Source: Priapulus caudatus
Lineage: Eukaryota > Priapulida > Priapulimorpha > Priapulimorphida > Priapulidae
DNA length: 34,368 nt
Direction: 5' to 3'
Assembly (NCBI RefSeq): GCF_000485595.1
Contig: NW_014577476.1
Span: forward strand, 53,777 to 88,144
The notes under the pieces are model-generated. The model saw only the letters and a program-made list of their open reading frames with translations, was not told the origin of the DNA and did no database searches. Both the position numbers and the translations under genes were made by a program. Positions 18,813 to 30,024 of this stretch are shown piece by piece (position 1 is the first letter of the stretch; each line of letters begins with the position of its first letter).

Positions 18813-19805
18813 ATAATACACACATGAGGTGGTGGCGGATTGTAAGGTGTTGTTGTATGGCGTGATCACTGCCATCACAGTATCTTCACTGCGCTTACTC
18901 GATGCCCGTACGTCAGCTTTATTGACGGCGTTATAGCAATTGTCAAACAGTAGAGTAAAGGTATTATTACTACTGACCGAAGAGGTAATTTCCGTATAAC
19001 GTTTCTTTCGCAATGGCAGGTTTCCCCTATAGATTAGAACAACACATTCCTCTCAAATGATGCGATTCGGTGTGCCACCGTAAAAACAAGAGGAGGGGGT
19101 CGATGCTTACGTTAAGGTGTATAAGCGTATAACGGTGAAACTTTATGTGAGTGTCCTAGCATAGTCATATATAACTTATATGAAACCGCGATATATTTGC
19201 ATCCATGCTAAAATCCGCAGTAAATTGGCTTAGTTGCCACGCTCTGCTTTTATTCGAGTATAACGCACTGACCCTTTAATCAAGAAATTACGAATTCGGT
19301 CAACACAGACATCAACGAAATGAAGTACACATATTCAATGCATATTCGCGTTGTTTCGCTTAGAAATGATAATTGGTAAAACCAATTTTTGAAGATCAAA
19401 GCACTCGAACGCAACGGCTTGCATGGCAACCAAACAACCTATTCCACGGATGCCATCGATCGAACAGCATCCTTCGGCAGGATGTTTCATATCCGCATAT
19501 ACGACTCATGCTTGGATTGACCAATAATTGAAAATTCAAAACTCACACGGTCTCTCACCAAGCGACAAAAGCGACGCTATTAATTGAGACAGCACGCGCA
19601 GGATAAGCGCCCCGCCGTCACGAGTAATCTGGCTAAAATTGTGCAATTAAAAAACCAATTATCGCCGGTCAGCGACATTGCTTTCGTAAGAGGTAATCGC
19701 CACCGGTTGGCGCATGTGCTAAAGAAGCGCTAACATGCTATCGTACACCCAAAACACCTCTTTCGTAGACCTAACGCATGCAGCCGTGCAGCCGTCTGTA
19801 CCCGC
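18813..19805. other. Unassigned sequence, no supported gene
   Basis: Mixed DNA. Short frames only, no domain motif. I saw no repeat array and no RNA gene. Confidence 0.45.
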
Positions 19806-19807
19806 TG

Positions 19808-20100
19808 TATCACCTCCTCCTCCGCCTTTCCTCCTCCTCACCTCCTCCTCTTCCTCCTCATATTTCTCCTCCTCCTTCCCCTTCTTATCCTCCTTATTTA
19901 CCTTCTCTTCCTCCACCTTCTCCCCCTCTTCCTCCTCTCCCTTCTCGGTTTCGCCCTCCTCCTGCTCCTCCTCCTCCTCTTCCTCCTTCTCCTACTCCTC
20001 CTGTCCTTCTCCACCTCCCTCTTTACTTTCTCTTCTTTCATCTCCCCCTCTTCATCTTCTTCCTTCTCTGTTTCGTCCTCATCCTGCTCTTCCTCCGCCT
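19808..20100. repeat. About 290-bp polypyrimidine (CTC/CCT) block
   Basis: Almost every base on the plus strand is C or T, in irregular TCC, CTC and TTC units. The Ser/Pro-rich frames on the plus strand (19735-20118, 19778-20167) and the Glu/Lys/Arg-rich frames on the minus strand (19719-19916, 19898-20197) arise from this composition and are not called as genes. Confidence 0.9.
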
Positions 20101-20681
20101 CGGCTTGTCTGTGTCTGACAAGGTCATTCCATACATAACGCGCGATAATCTCTACAGCTATGCATAACTGAATCCCACCAGGTTGGAATCGCCTCATGCG
20201 AATATCCTCGCTCCCTGCATTATTTGTTTATGTATGCATTATGTGTTATTAACGCTGGCGCTCGCTTAGCGATGAAAGGCACCGGGCGCGCGCAGGCCCG
20301 CGGCATCAGGTGAAATCCTCCGCGGCTCATTGAGGACGCGCACCCACACACGCTAATGGTTTACACAAGAGGTTAGGTCGGCTATGCTGGCTTTCGTTGT
20401 TATTCCATGCGCGTGTAACATGTTATCGGTCATGTTATGCGTCTGCGAACGCGTGCTTACGTGTGCGCGCGTTGGTTCGTATAGGTAGATATGCACGCGC
20501 GCATGTGTGTGAGCGCGCGGGTGAGTGCGTGTACACATGCGCGTGCGTGACCTTTTATGTCTCAAGCAGCTTTAATATGTTTCTATTTAATCTGATGTGA
20601 GATATAGCTGCACGTCAGTGTATGGCATACATCTAGGTTTACTTAAGTACCATGTTCGTGGCACGCGCCTCTAATTTAAGC
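20101..20681. other. Unassigned sequence with a CG/TG alternating tract
   Basis: About 20440-20550 is dominated by alternating purine-pyrimidine GTGCGCGC-type words, which are Z-DNA-prone. The frames across it are low-complexity. No gene was seen. Confidence 0.45.
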
Positions 20682-21233
20682 CGGCCTTAGGTCAGGTTGC
20701 GATTGAATGCGACGCGACGTGGTGACGTACTGCAACTCACTCTTAGGTCGCAGTGCTTAGGTCGACGGCGACGCGACGAACAGCGACTGCCTGCGACTGG
20801 CGCAGAAGGTCGAAGGCAGAAGTTCGAAGCGACGATCGCCTATAGATCGCGCAACCATATGAGATTACATGACTTGTTGCTGTGTGCATGTTGTGTACAT
20901 GACCGTATGCACTGATTGTTTTATTCACATGCATTGTTTATTGTGCATACGAATCTCGTCGCAGCGATCGCAAGGCAGCTTATGTCGGGTAGTAACCATG
21001 AAAAACAATAACAATGCTTGCGACCGGTGGAACCAGTCGCGTCGCGTCGCAAAAGTAGAACATGTACGACTCGCTGCGACTGACAATTTTCCAGTCGCTG
21101 AGCGTCGCAGACCCGTCGCTGGCAGTCGCAGGGGTGATTAGGTCGAACTTTCGCTGCGACGCGATTGTCGCTGCGACTTGCAACCAGTTGCAGAAAATCA
21201 GTCGCAATGCAATCGCCTCGCCTCGCAAGGCCG
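20682..21233. mobile_element. GTCGC-rich inverted-repeat element 1 (552 bp)
   Basis: The ends are inverted and similar: the left begins CGGCCTTAGGTCAGG..GATTG..ATGCGAC and the right, reverse-complemented, begins CGGCCTTGCGAGGCGAGGCG..ATTGCGAC. The subterminal parts are packed with GTCGC/GCGAC words on both sides around a middle without them, the layout of a MITE with repetitive subterminal binding sites. No coding capacity and no clear target duplication. Confidence 0.5.
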
Positions 21234-21466
21234 ACTCAAGTGAATGATGTGCTTCCGTTATGAGGAACACGGTAGCATCATTCCACACACTAATCGCCTT
21301 ATAATATTATTGTAGGTTGTCTCTCCCTATAAGCCTATTGACTAATTGTGAAACTATTGCAAAGAATTAGGCATGAGATATAATGTATTATTATATAATA
21401 ATTATATCATGTCTTATGTAACATTTTTAGAAATCCACCGATCTCACGCTATAAGGAGTAAATCCG
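21234..21466. other. Spacer between the two GTCGC-rich elements
   Basis: AT-rich spacer with a TAATTATATAAT-type palindromic patch near 21388-21408. No gene. Confidence 0.5.
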
Positions 21467-21953
21467 AGCGCAGACTCGCGATTTTTGGTTGCTCGTCGCT
21501 GCAACCTGCAACCGCAAGCGATCGGTCGCACGCCTCACTGCGTGTGCGCATGCAAGCGACTGCTGTTGTCTTTTCATGACTTGTTTGGTTCAATGTTTTA
21601 GGAGTTTACATGACACTAACACTAGACGTCTCATATTATATAGGGCCATTCCACTATTAAAAATTCGGTTTGCCATAACTCATCCAAAAACATGCAACAT
21701 CAATCATGTGGTAGAAAATTGACCCAATGAGACAATAATATTATATTAGTATGCCTTATATATGATATTATGTGATGATTAAGAAAAGTTGCTAAAAATC
21801 AAATCAGTTTGATTTCTTGCAACTCGTTGCAAGCGACCAGAATCGCTACGGGTTGCAGTTGCACGTTCCCGCAGACGTGGCGATTTCACAGCAATTTCGA
21901 CTGCGATTCTGGAAGCGCTGCCGAGTTGCACGAAAAAGTCGCAAGTCTGCGCT
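21467..21953. mobile_element. GTCGC-rich inverted-repeat element 2 (487 bp)
   Basis: The left end AGCGCAGACTCGCGATTTTT and the right end, reverse-complemented AGCGCAGACTTGCGACTTTTT, are inverted copies. TGCAAC and GTCGC words fill both subterminal parts, as in element 1, so both may belong to one family. No target duplication was found and the edges are approximate. Confidence 0.5.
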
Positions 21954-22651
21954 AGGCTTACCGCAACCATGTGAACAGAAAAAACATATGAATTGCGTAT
22001 GAATTGCACGTAGATTTCGACATTATCTTTTGCGTCGGCCGATGTATACTGCCTGCTGCCTGCTAGAATGTTGCCAACCGTCAGCTGCTGGTTCGCCTAC
22101 CACGCGTATAACGCGTGTGTGCACGGAGCTAAGATCGTATTGTATTTTTTACAGTAAACAACACCAACCCGTTGTCCGCTACGCCTCCATTTCCATTAGG
22201 CAAGCGCAAGTTAACTGATAACGCACCAAGAAGAAGTTAACGATGTACAATAATGAAGTGAGTAGTAATATAACGTGGAAGTACTGAACACAATACTAAA
22301 AGCCTCCCATTGTACCGGCAACGGCTATATGATAGAAACTGCCGAGGAGAGAGTACGTACTGCTGGTACAGTGAAAAACATGCGCATACAGGTGTAATCA
22401 AATGCGAACAGTTCATTAGAATTTGCAGCGTAACCCGACTAAAGCCATATACCTACTATATTGTTTGATCGCTTCTCTTCCTCCGCGCCGCAGTTAGAAT
22501 AGTCTATACGCGTACTATATCAGCTATTAATGAAATAAATTGCATGGTTCATTTAGTCATGAAACCATTTCCACTATACGTTTCGAACAACGTTCATGAT
22601 TGAGTCATAGATGCTATGCAGACTACCTCTGGAGCTTTATCAAAAAGCTGC
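21954..22651. other. Unassigned sequence, no supported gene
   Basis: Mixed DNA. The frame 22030-22218 has no known motif. No repeat until the tetranucleotide block. Confidence 0.45.
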
Positions 22652-22659
22652 TCTATCTA

Positions 22660-22697
<38 letters not shown>

Positions 22698-22887
22698 CGT
22701 CCGTCCGTCCGTCCGTCCGTCCGTCCGTCCATCCGTCCGTCCGTCCGTCTGTCCGTCCGTCCGTCTGTCTGTCTGTCTGTCTGTCTATCTACCTATCTAC
22801 CTATCTACCTATCTATCAACCTATCTATCTATCGTATCTATCTATTATCTATTTCTATCTATCATCGTATCTATCTATCTATCGTAT

Positions 22888-22927
<40 letters not shown>

Positions 22928-23004
22928 GGTAGCTATCGATCTAGTCTATTCTAATCGTTCGATCTATCTTATCTTATTCGTTCGATCGATCGATCGATCT
23001 ATCT
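22652..23004. repeat. Compound tetranucleotide microsatellite (CTGT/CCGT/CTAT/CGAT)
   Basis: About 350 bp in ordered phases: CTGT units, then CCGT, then CTGT again, then CTAT with slips, then a short CGAT run. Each phase differs from its neighbour by one base of the unit. All three plus frames stay open (22600-22954) as LSVC/RPSV/YLSI repeats, a property of a period-4 repeat, and are not genes. Confidence 0.95.
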
Positions 23005-23420
23005 ATGTGCGTGTGTGTAAGCTGCGTGCGTGCGTGCGTGCGTGCGTCGTGCGCTCTGCTGCGTGCGTACATGCGTGTGTCTGTCTGGCCTGTGATGTGT
23101 GTGCGTGCGTTGCCGTGCGTGAGTGATGCGTGTGGGTGCGTCGTGCGTGTGTGTGGGTGTGTGTTATGTCGTGTTTGTGTGTGTGTGTGTGTGTGTGTTC
23201 TTGTGGTGTGTGGTTGGCGCGTGTGTGCGTGGGTGTGTGTGTCGTGTGTGTGTCGTGCGTGCGTGCGTGAGTGTCCGCGCTGTGTGTGTGCGCTGTGCGT
23301 GTGTGTGGTGCGTGTGCTTGGTGTGTGTTGTGTTGTGTGTGTGAGAGTGTGTGTGTGTGTTGTGTGTGTGTTGTGTCGTGTGGGTGTTCTGCGTGGTGCG
23401 TCAGTGTGTGGTAGACATAA
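23005..23420. repeat. TG/CG-rich alternating block
   Basis: GTGTGTG, GTGCGTGC and GTCGTGTG words without a fixed period, about 415 bp. The Cys/Val-rich frame 23005-23463 is a by-product. Confidence 0.9.
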
Positions 23421-23509
23421 AAATCACACGGACACCCATGTACACTATACGATTATTATATGATATAGACAAAGAATAAGGTGTCCTTTGTTTTTATTTT
23501 GCAATCTTT

Positions 23510-23581
23510 CGGAACATATGTCCTCTTCCTCAAGCCTAATGCTTGTGTTGTAATATCCTGAGGAAGAGAGCATGTGTTTCG
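23510..23581. other. Structured inverted repeat (possible RNA hairpin)
   Basis: 23510-23532 and 23559-23581 are inverted copies matching at 19 of 23 positions, and three of the four differences would still form G-U pairs in RNA transcribed from the plus strand. A second small stem, CAAGC with GCTTG, lies inside. Short structured motifs of this type occur near the ends of Penelope-like elements, but no other part of such an element is visible. Confidence 0.45.
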
Positions 23582-23639
23582 TGGAAACCTCACAAAATAA
23601 AAAATATATTCACAGATTACTATTTTTTCTATATTATTT

Positions 23640-23753
23640 AATTCTCTCTCGCTCTCCTCTCTCTCTCTCATCTCTGCTTCTCTCTCTCTCTCTCTCTCTC
23701 TTCTCTCTTCTCTCCTCTCCTCTCTCTGCTCTACTCTCTTCTTCTCTCCTCTC

Positions 23754-23792
<39 letters not shown>

Positions 23793-23843
23793 TATAATAT
23801 AGACGAGGAGAGAGAGAGAAGAGAGAGAGGGGGGGGGGAGATA
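23640..23843. repeat. (CT)n-(TA)n-(GA)n palindromic block
   Basis: A CT-rich tract (23640-23760), then (TA)n (about 23761-23798), then a GA-rich tract ending in a run of G. The CT and GA parts are complementary, so the block can fold on itself. The frames here are low-complexity. Confidence 0.85.
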
Positions 23844-26106
23844 ATCAAGTTATACGCAGAAAGATGTCAGACGCGCAACTCCACGTGCCCCCCGAATATA
23901 ACGTTCGATAGTTTATTATTTCCAAAATGATACAGCGCGAACAGCGTTTTCTAATCATATACTGTAATGAAGCAGGCAGCAATGTGTGCAGATTAGGAAC
24001 ACCTTCGCCACTGAAGTCATATGCACAGTTTTCTCTTCAACGTACGTTCGTCCGGTGCTCATCCCTTACTGCCGACTCTCCTCGAACTCATTCGAATCTC
24101 CTTAAAGCACGTCTTCAGCACGAACAATACTTCGGAGCGGCGACACGTCAGATTCAGGTGCACGAGAGAGCCGTCCATCTAAAAACCGCTAAATTGCCTA
24201 TTTGTTGCCAGCCCTTAGCCAAAACATTTGATACGAAATCCGAAGGACTCCACAAAGTAGATAAGGGCGAGCTTACGCAGGACATGTATTGCTGGTAGCT
24301 GGAGCATTCAATCTGTGAACACCATCTGCGTGCATTCATAAACGTAGCTACGTAATATTACATAGTATCCACACAAGCTCATACAGGCACATTACAATGT
24401 ATCAGCACTCATCGCGTCACACCACGTAAGCACGTGCATGCAAGCACGTACGAACAACACCGAACACACGCACTCCACTCATGCACCCACGTATGTACGC
24501 AAGCGCGCAATATGCACATCCCATACACGTGGACACGTCCGCACCGTACGAACACACGAATTCGCCATAGGCATGCTAGGAATACCGATTCGAGGAGAAC
24601 TATGACGTGGAATACATACATAACACGGCCATCATGTATGTCATGGCGGACAAACGAAATAAAAAATTTGTCACTGACAAGCAAGAAGCCATCGACGAGT
24701 ACATCCATATCGATTCAATCATCCATCCGCAAGCATAGGAAAGTACCACGTGCGCAGTCATCAAATTTTATTTTTAAGGGCTTCACACTTCGGTTGGCCC
24801 AGTAAGGGTAGCTGCGGGCATTTACATAGTTTTGTGCGTGATCGATTCTCGTAATGCACTCGCGCGTGGCAGGCGTAGTTATAAAATACATACGCGCTGA
24901 CTCCCTGTCTACTTCAGAAAATGTAGATCAAGGAACACAGTAGAGTATCCAATTTGTTCCGCTGCTCACCATCACATCCGAAACATCTGAAAAACTGACT
25001 GGGAAAAGAATTGCCCGCGAGTCATATTATCGCGCCAACGTTAAGCTATTATGTTAGCGATGGAGCCAAATATTGATATTGGCGACGTAATATAATTCCA
25101 GGGAAGAGAGGTAAGAACAAATCCTCACCAAGACATAATCATAAATTATTTTCATTTTCGTTTGAAAACTACGCCGTCGTAGGCAAATCATTTCATTCCC
25201 ATGGTCATCTTGAATATGGATCTTATAATATCAATAATTGTTTCAGACTATGGGCTAATAGCGCAGATGGGAGGTTAGCCGAAATTCACGCATAAGTTTT
25301 TTTATTTGCTTCATTAACTAAGCGTTTGCGATTTATGTAATAATTACTTAGATGAGTGCGTGAATGTCAAACACAGCAAGCTATCTTGAAACATTCCAAA
25401 TGACTTGAACCCAACCCTATTACACCAAAATCAAGACATGCGTACACTGATTATAGACACAGATAAGTTAGGCAACTACGATAGCTATACTATCGTCTTA
25501 ATTTCCCTCTATTTCAGTTCTTGGCCAATGATGCATAACCTTGAGTGGACTTACGAATTTGTTGTTTCGTGCAAACATAGGAAAATTAATCCATGGCCGG
25601 CACATGTTCATATTGACAAATTAATCTGGGAGAGATGGGTCACAATTCTACGTTCCCATCTTTATGATATGTATAGATGATTTACTTTAGCTCGTTAGTG
25701 AGATTCCATTGGAAAAATAGCGACACGCTGCATAAGAAGACAGCATGAGACAGGTATAGATAAATTCCCGTTGTAAGTATAGGTACTGGGTGTGGGAAGT
25801 ATAGCAGATTATAAGTCTTGGTATCTTTGTTGTGCTACAGAATACTGCACATGACAAAGCATGTATCAAAAAAGTCAGAACTTTCACGACGCCTGCGATG
25901 GTAGAAGTGCTTATTGCGTTTATTTTGTGAACCGCATGATCGAATGAACATACATAGTATCTCGATCTGTAGGAGAAGAGAGAGCGAGGGAATAGGGAGG
26001 AGAGCGGTAGGGATGGAGGTCTAAATAGACGGCCGCAGCGGAGTGAGACGCGACGATTAGAGCAGAGCGGGCGAGGCCGGTGAGGCGACGCGAGGACAAG
26101 CGACCG

Positions 26107-26145
<39 letters not shown>
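23805..26145 (+). repeat. Direct duplication, copy 1 (about 2.3 kb)
   Basis: Colinear over its full length with 32245-34368: both start in GA/poly-G, share TTATACGCAGAAAGATGTC-type sequence, continue through an ACGTACG/CACACG stretch (24420-24560), and end in a GA tract. I see no gene in it; the frames 23927-24298 and 24434-24805 are not kept open in the other copy, which argues against their being coding. Confidence 0.9.
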
Positions 26146-26151
<6 letters not shown>

Positions 26152-26155
26152 CGTG
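26105..26155. repeat. (GA)n microsatellite at the end of duplication copy 1
   Basis: AGAG repeats interrupted once by AAAG. The Ser/Leu-rich minus frames (25687-26225) are its translations. Confidence 0.9.
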
Positions 26156-26276
26156 CGCTCGAGGGGCACTCGATCCCCGTACTGTCAATAAAATAATTCC
26201 TCTCTCTCCGTTTCAATGCATGCATAAAATGATCTGAGCCTGTAACCCCTACGACGCAATATAAACAAAGGCAAGG

Positions 26277-26543
26277 ATGAAATTACAAGAGAGTCTATAT
26301 TCAAAATGTCAAAAACAAGGGAAACCGCAGTATCTACTTGTGCGCAATGTTAGTCGATCACCGTCACAAGTCATCCTGATTGTCACTACCAAGAAAGCTC
26401 AACTGGTCGACCTAATCTGTAAAGCTATGACACCACCCTTTAGTGCAAACCTGTTGCGACTAGCAAGGACGCTGAGCCAGTGGCGATATGTTGTGGTCAG
26501 GCAACAAGACATTGTTTCAGCTCTGGAGAAGGGAGTACCATAA
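26277..26543 (+). pseudogene. Possible second fragment of the FEN1-like/CXC gene family
   Basis: An 88-codon frame containing SQVILIVTTKKAQLVDLICK, which resembles in position and pattern the VTLTVTANKEQII segment of the gene at 11132-11200. About 30 residues later RYVVVRQQDIVSALEKGVP resembles the next part (NIIVTGPDARPIDVGTG). No catalytic DTD, helical hairpin or CXC motif follows, as the frame ends at TAA. No copy of the 10057 inverted repeat was seen nearby. If correct, this is a short, more diverged relic of another copy. The similarity is weak and judged by eye. Confidence 0.4.
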
Positions 26544-29500
26544 TTGCGCTAACAGATATAAGCGCACAGAATTGTAGTTTACTTGTATAGTTTCAAGTGA
26601 CGCTGACATGATTGCTATTTTGCTACATTTATGTTATCATAGCAATATGTCCGGCCATGTCCTGGAGGTTTCCCGGGCAATAAAAGGTCGCTCCTTGATA
26701 AGCAGCGCGTCACCATGTTATAGACAATGGACTATTACCTGCACATGGCCTCACTAGAGATTTGAAACTGTGGCATGTTATTTCGGGATCGACAAGGTGT
26801 AATACTCAGCAGCTACGTAGTAACAGTTCACGCTCGGATACTTTATTAGGCAGTACTAACACATTATCTTATTAGTCCATTTGTTATTGCATATACTCAG
26901 ATATCTATATATTGACATTAATACATATTAGAATTAGTATAGGTTAATAGGTAAACCATAAAAACGCTCAATTGAGTTTCAGTGTGTCAGCCTGATAGCC
27001 ATCTCGAATTTTATACATTTGATAAATAAATAGTAGTTAAAAGCATCTATCTGGAAATACATGCGTCCAAACATAATTTTTACAATCTGCAGAGAAATAA
27101 ATGTATTCGACAATTTAGGCCTAGCAATGCTCCTAACAGACCACTATTGCCATGCACTTACAATGTGGCATAAGCAGTTTGCATGCATAGTTTGCAAGAT
27201 GAGCACTACAAAACTAGTTTCCAGCAATTAAAAATAATATCCTATGATGCTGTACAGTGTTCATGAATTATCTATGAACATATATGTCACGCCTAATTGA
27301 GAGACTACGTCTCTTTGAGCACCACGCACCATTAAGTGGTAACCATTAATAATACAATAGACTCAATGAGATCAAGAAGAGCTGTGCATTATTGCAAGCG
27401 TTGTGCACGTCATGATTTGTTAGAGCAGTTGTACCCAACAAGTAGAAGCCATTAGGCCCCAATCATCTCGATCGCCTAACCCTATCTCTCCACCCCAACT
27501 GTCGTCATCACTTACTTTTTTATTCCTGGTCAAGCACTAGCATGTGATTAGCCTTTGCTGTGTATGTAATATTCCAGTTCCGGTGGCAATTTTAAATTGG
27601 TGTGGCATACGCGTGTATACTGACACGTCGACGATGAGATGGGGGCCCGCAGTTGTCTCAGCGCGTCAGAAGTTTTGATATTCATGAAAATACTTCATGT
27701 AAAACGGTTTATAAGCAATGGCAGTTACTTTATGCAAAATCCGCGCAGCAGGACGATGGTCACAGATTCCGTGATTATTTCGTCACTGAGAAAAGGTATT
27801 GACACCGACGCCATTTGCTATCATACAACCGTTGATCAGATCACGAAAACTAATAGAAAGCTACCTAGAATTTCATCCTTTGTTTGAACTATTTTGTCAG
27901 TCTATGTTTGTCTAACAGATCGACGATACGTAGTGAATACTGTCAATCCTATTACACGGACCATATGATAGAGTTAGGACTTGTTTTCTGGAAGCTGATC
28001 ATGTTCTGATCTGGCAGCGTCCATTACTCCTGATTACAGAAAAATATCAAGCTTTATGGAAACGTGGAATTATTTCATTTGGCTGTTGTGAGCATTACGC
28101 ATAAGCATTGCATTAAAGTAGGGGAAAATGTTACTACTTCAGATGGTCATGCACATTGATTTCATCAGGAGCAGACATGCAGTTAGATGATGTAATTTAG
28201 GTCGCCATCTTGGACGATGTCATGTTTGGGTTGTATTTTATCTCAATTTCCTTTATATAAAGAGTACCCTAGGGTTGACCAGTACCGGGGTGAAAAACAA
28301 TTGTGGCAACCATGTATATCGTATCCACAAAACTGCCAGTAGTTCAGAAGTTCAATGTCAGTAGATGAAGCAACAGCAGTAGGCAAGTGTCGACGACCTT
28401 TATATATCATATCACTCTCATATTGTCACACTATGTAATTTTCAATCATTACGCATTTACAGCATTGAATGTTTATAGGACGAAATTTCGTTTTACGGGT
28501 CACGGAGAATAGCAATAAATAACGAGAGGTATAGGTCCGTTGATAGGTATGACATTTTATGATAGTAACTTTAGATACGTCAAAAGTTCTACACACAAAG
28601 TCATATATGTATATATATACGCCCTGATATTTGAATCCAAACAATTACTAAATGTATATCCACACACGTTCTGACTTTAGAAAGTGGTCTGCAATGAATT
28701 CGCGATATTTGCAAAATTCCGCGCCATTTATAAACATGCACCGAGTGACCGAGTGCCACCGATAACCATTACCGACCATCATGCCATAGCTAATGACCTA
28801 CCGTCGTCGCTATGGGGCCTGAGGGTGACACTGAAGCAGGAGCCTTCTAAACATGATACAGGCAGCGCAACAAAATTTCCACACAATATTGACAAAAACC
28901 AACAGGAGTGAATATTTTATAATCAATTTACATGCACGGGTAGTCTATTACACGTGATAAATGGGTTTATTTCATAATTGATCGTCCTAGCGATCTATAG
29001 TTTCACGTTATTGTCAATAATAGAAATCATACCTTATTAATTCCTAATGTGTCGCTAGATAGCGTGCAGCTCTTCCAATCTTACCATGTTTTGTTATACA
29101 GATTGAGTCTTTTACGAACATCCCATATCATCGAGTAATCCAGGGTAGGCGACTTACACGATAATTTTCACGAGTAAATTACGTCATGATTTCATGCGTA
29201 AAGGGCCCGCCGCCCATACGACCGAGGCGATATAGGGATGCTCGACACAATATGTAACATAAATAGACACCTTCAATCAGTAGACTATATAGGTGTAGTC
29301 CAGGGTTTTGTATTTAAAATGACAAAAGACGAGCTCTTATTAATAGCGATCAAGCATGCGGGAACGGCGCTTAGATCCCGAAGAGAGTTCGAGCGGCAGT
29401 TATAATCTTCAATGCAACCGAGGTGCCCCAAAGATAAAACAAAAACTTTGGGCTAGAAATTAGGTCTAACGCAGCCGAAAATATTGGGACGCAAATGCGC

Positions 29501-29960
29501 GAGCATCCTTAGGGATGCTAGGGATCTGAAAGCTAGCCTAGAAAAGTCGCCTTGCAATATATGCATAGAAGGTATTTTCAGCCACATATATATATAATAT
29601 TCAACAATCCCAACCGCGAAACACCTCAGCGACTCGCCTTCCTTACTGATTCCTTAGTATAGCTACTGAATATGTACAATATTAACCCATAACCTGATCA
29701 GCAGATGGGATAATTTGTTCAGAGACAACGGTCTTAAAACTAATCCAGAAAACGGAATCGGTCCTAACTGTAATATTGCAGTGATCATAACCGAAGTCTC
29801 GTTATAGTTCCTCATGCAGTGAAACAAGCGAACCAATTTACCTCTCACAATAAGTAAGGTATTTATCACACTAATCCCGTGAATGTTTACTTTACCTGGT
29901 TAATGTAATAATAATATTTGCGTAATAATAGAATAAGTTCGTTAACTTCTAACTACACTC
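26544..29960. other. Unassigned AT-rich sequence, no supported gene
   Basis: About 3.4 kb without a frame longer than 82 codons and without a recognisable motif. Small perfect hairpins occur (for example AGCATCC/GGATGCT near 29502-29519). No repeat arrays except short TA runs near 28605-28620 and 29585-29600. Confidence 0.45.
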
Positions 29961-30024
29961 ATTTTATCAGGAGTAAGATAATATAGAATATAGATTCTAT
30001 ATTATCTTACTCCTAATTTTATCA
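29961..30024. mobile_element. 46-bp fold-back element with 9-bp flanking direct repeats
   Basis: A perfect 21-bp stem (29969-29989 with 29994-30014) with the 4-nt loop ATAG. The 9-mer ATTTTATCA lies directly on both sides (29961-29969 and 30016-30024), overlapping the stem base by one. This looks like an inserted fold-back or MITE remnant with an 8-9 bp target duplication. A hairpin made by template switching during replication is the alternative. Confidence 0.6.

Noticed and set aside
19719-20197. Ser/Pro-rich and Glu/Lys/Arg-rich frames of up to 129 codons
   Set aside because: Products of a polypyrimidine/polypurine block; composition alone explains the lack of stops.
22652-22932. CRISPR-like array
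   Set aside because: Pure microsatellite without alternating repeats and unique spacers, in an animal-type sequence.
22600-22954. Three overlapping open frames of about 105-112 codons
   Set aside because: All three plus frames are open because a period-4 repeat without stops reads as LSVC/RPSV/YLSI peptides. There is no evidence of a gene.
23555-23595. Hammerhead ribozyme core (CTGAGGA .. GAAA)
   Set aside because: The CUGANGA and GAAA pieces are present, but the stem II sequence between them does not pair and no stems I and III fit.
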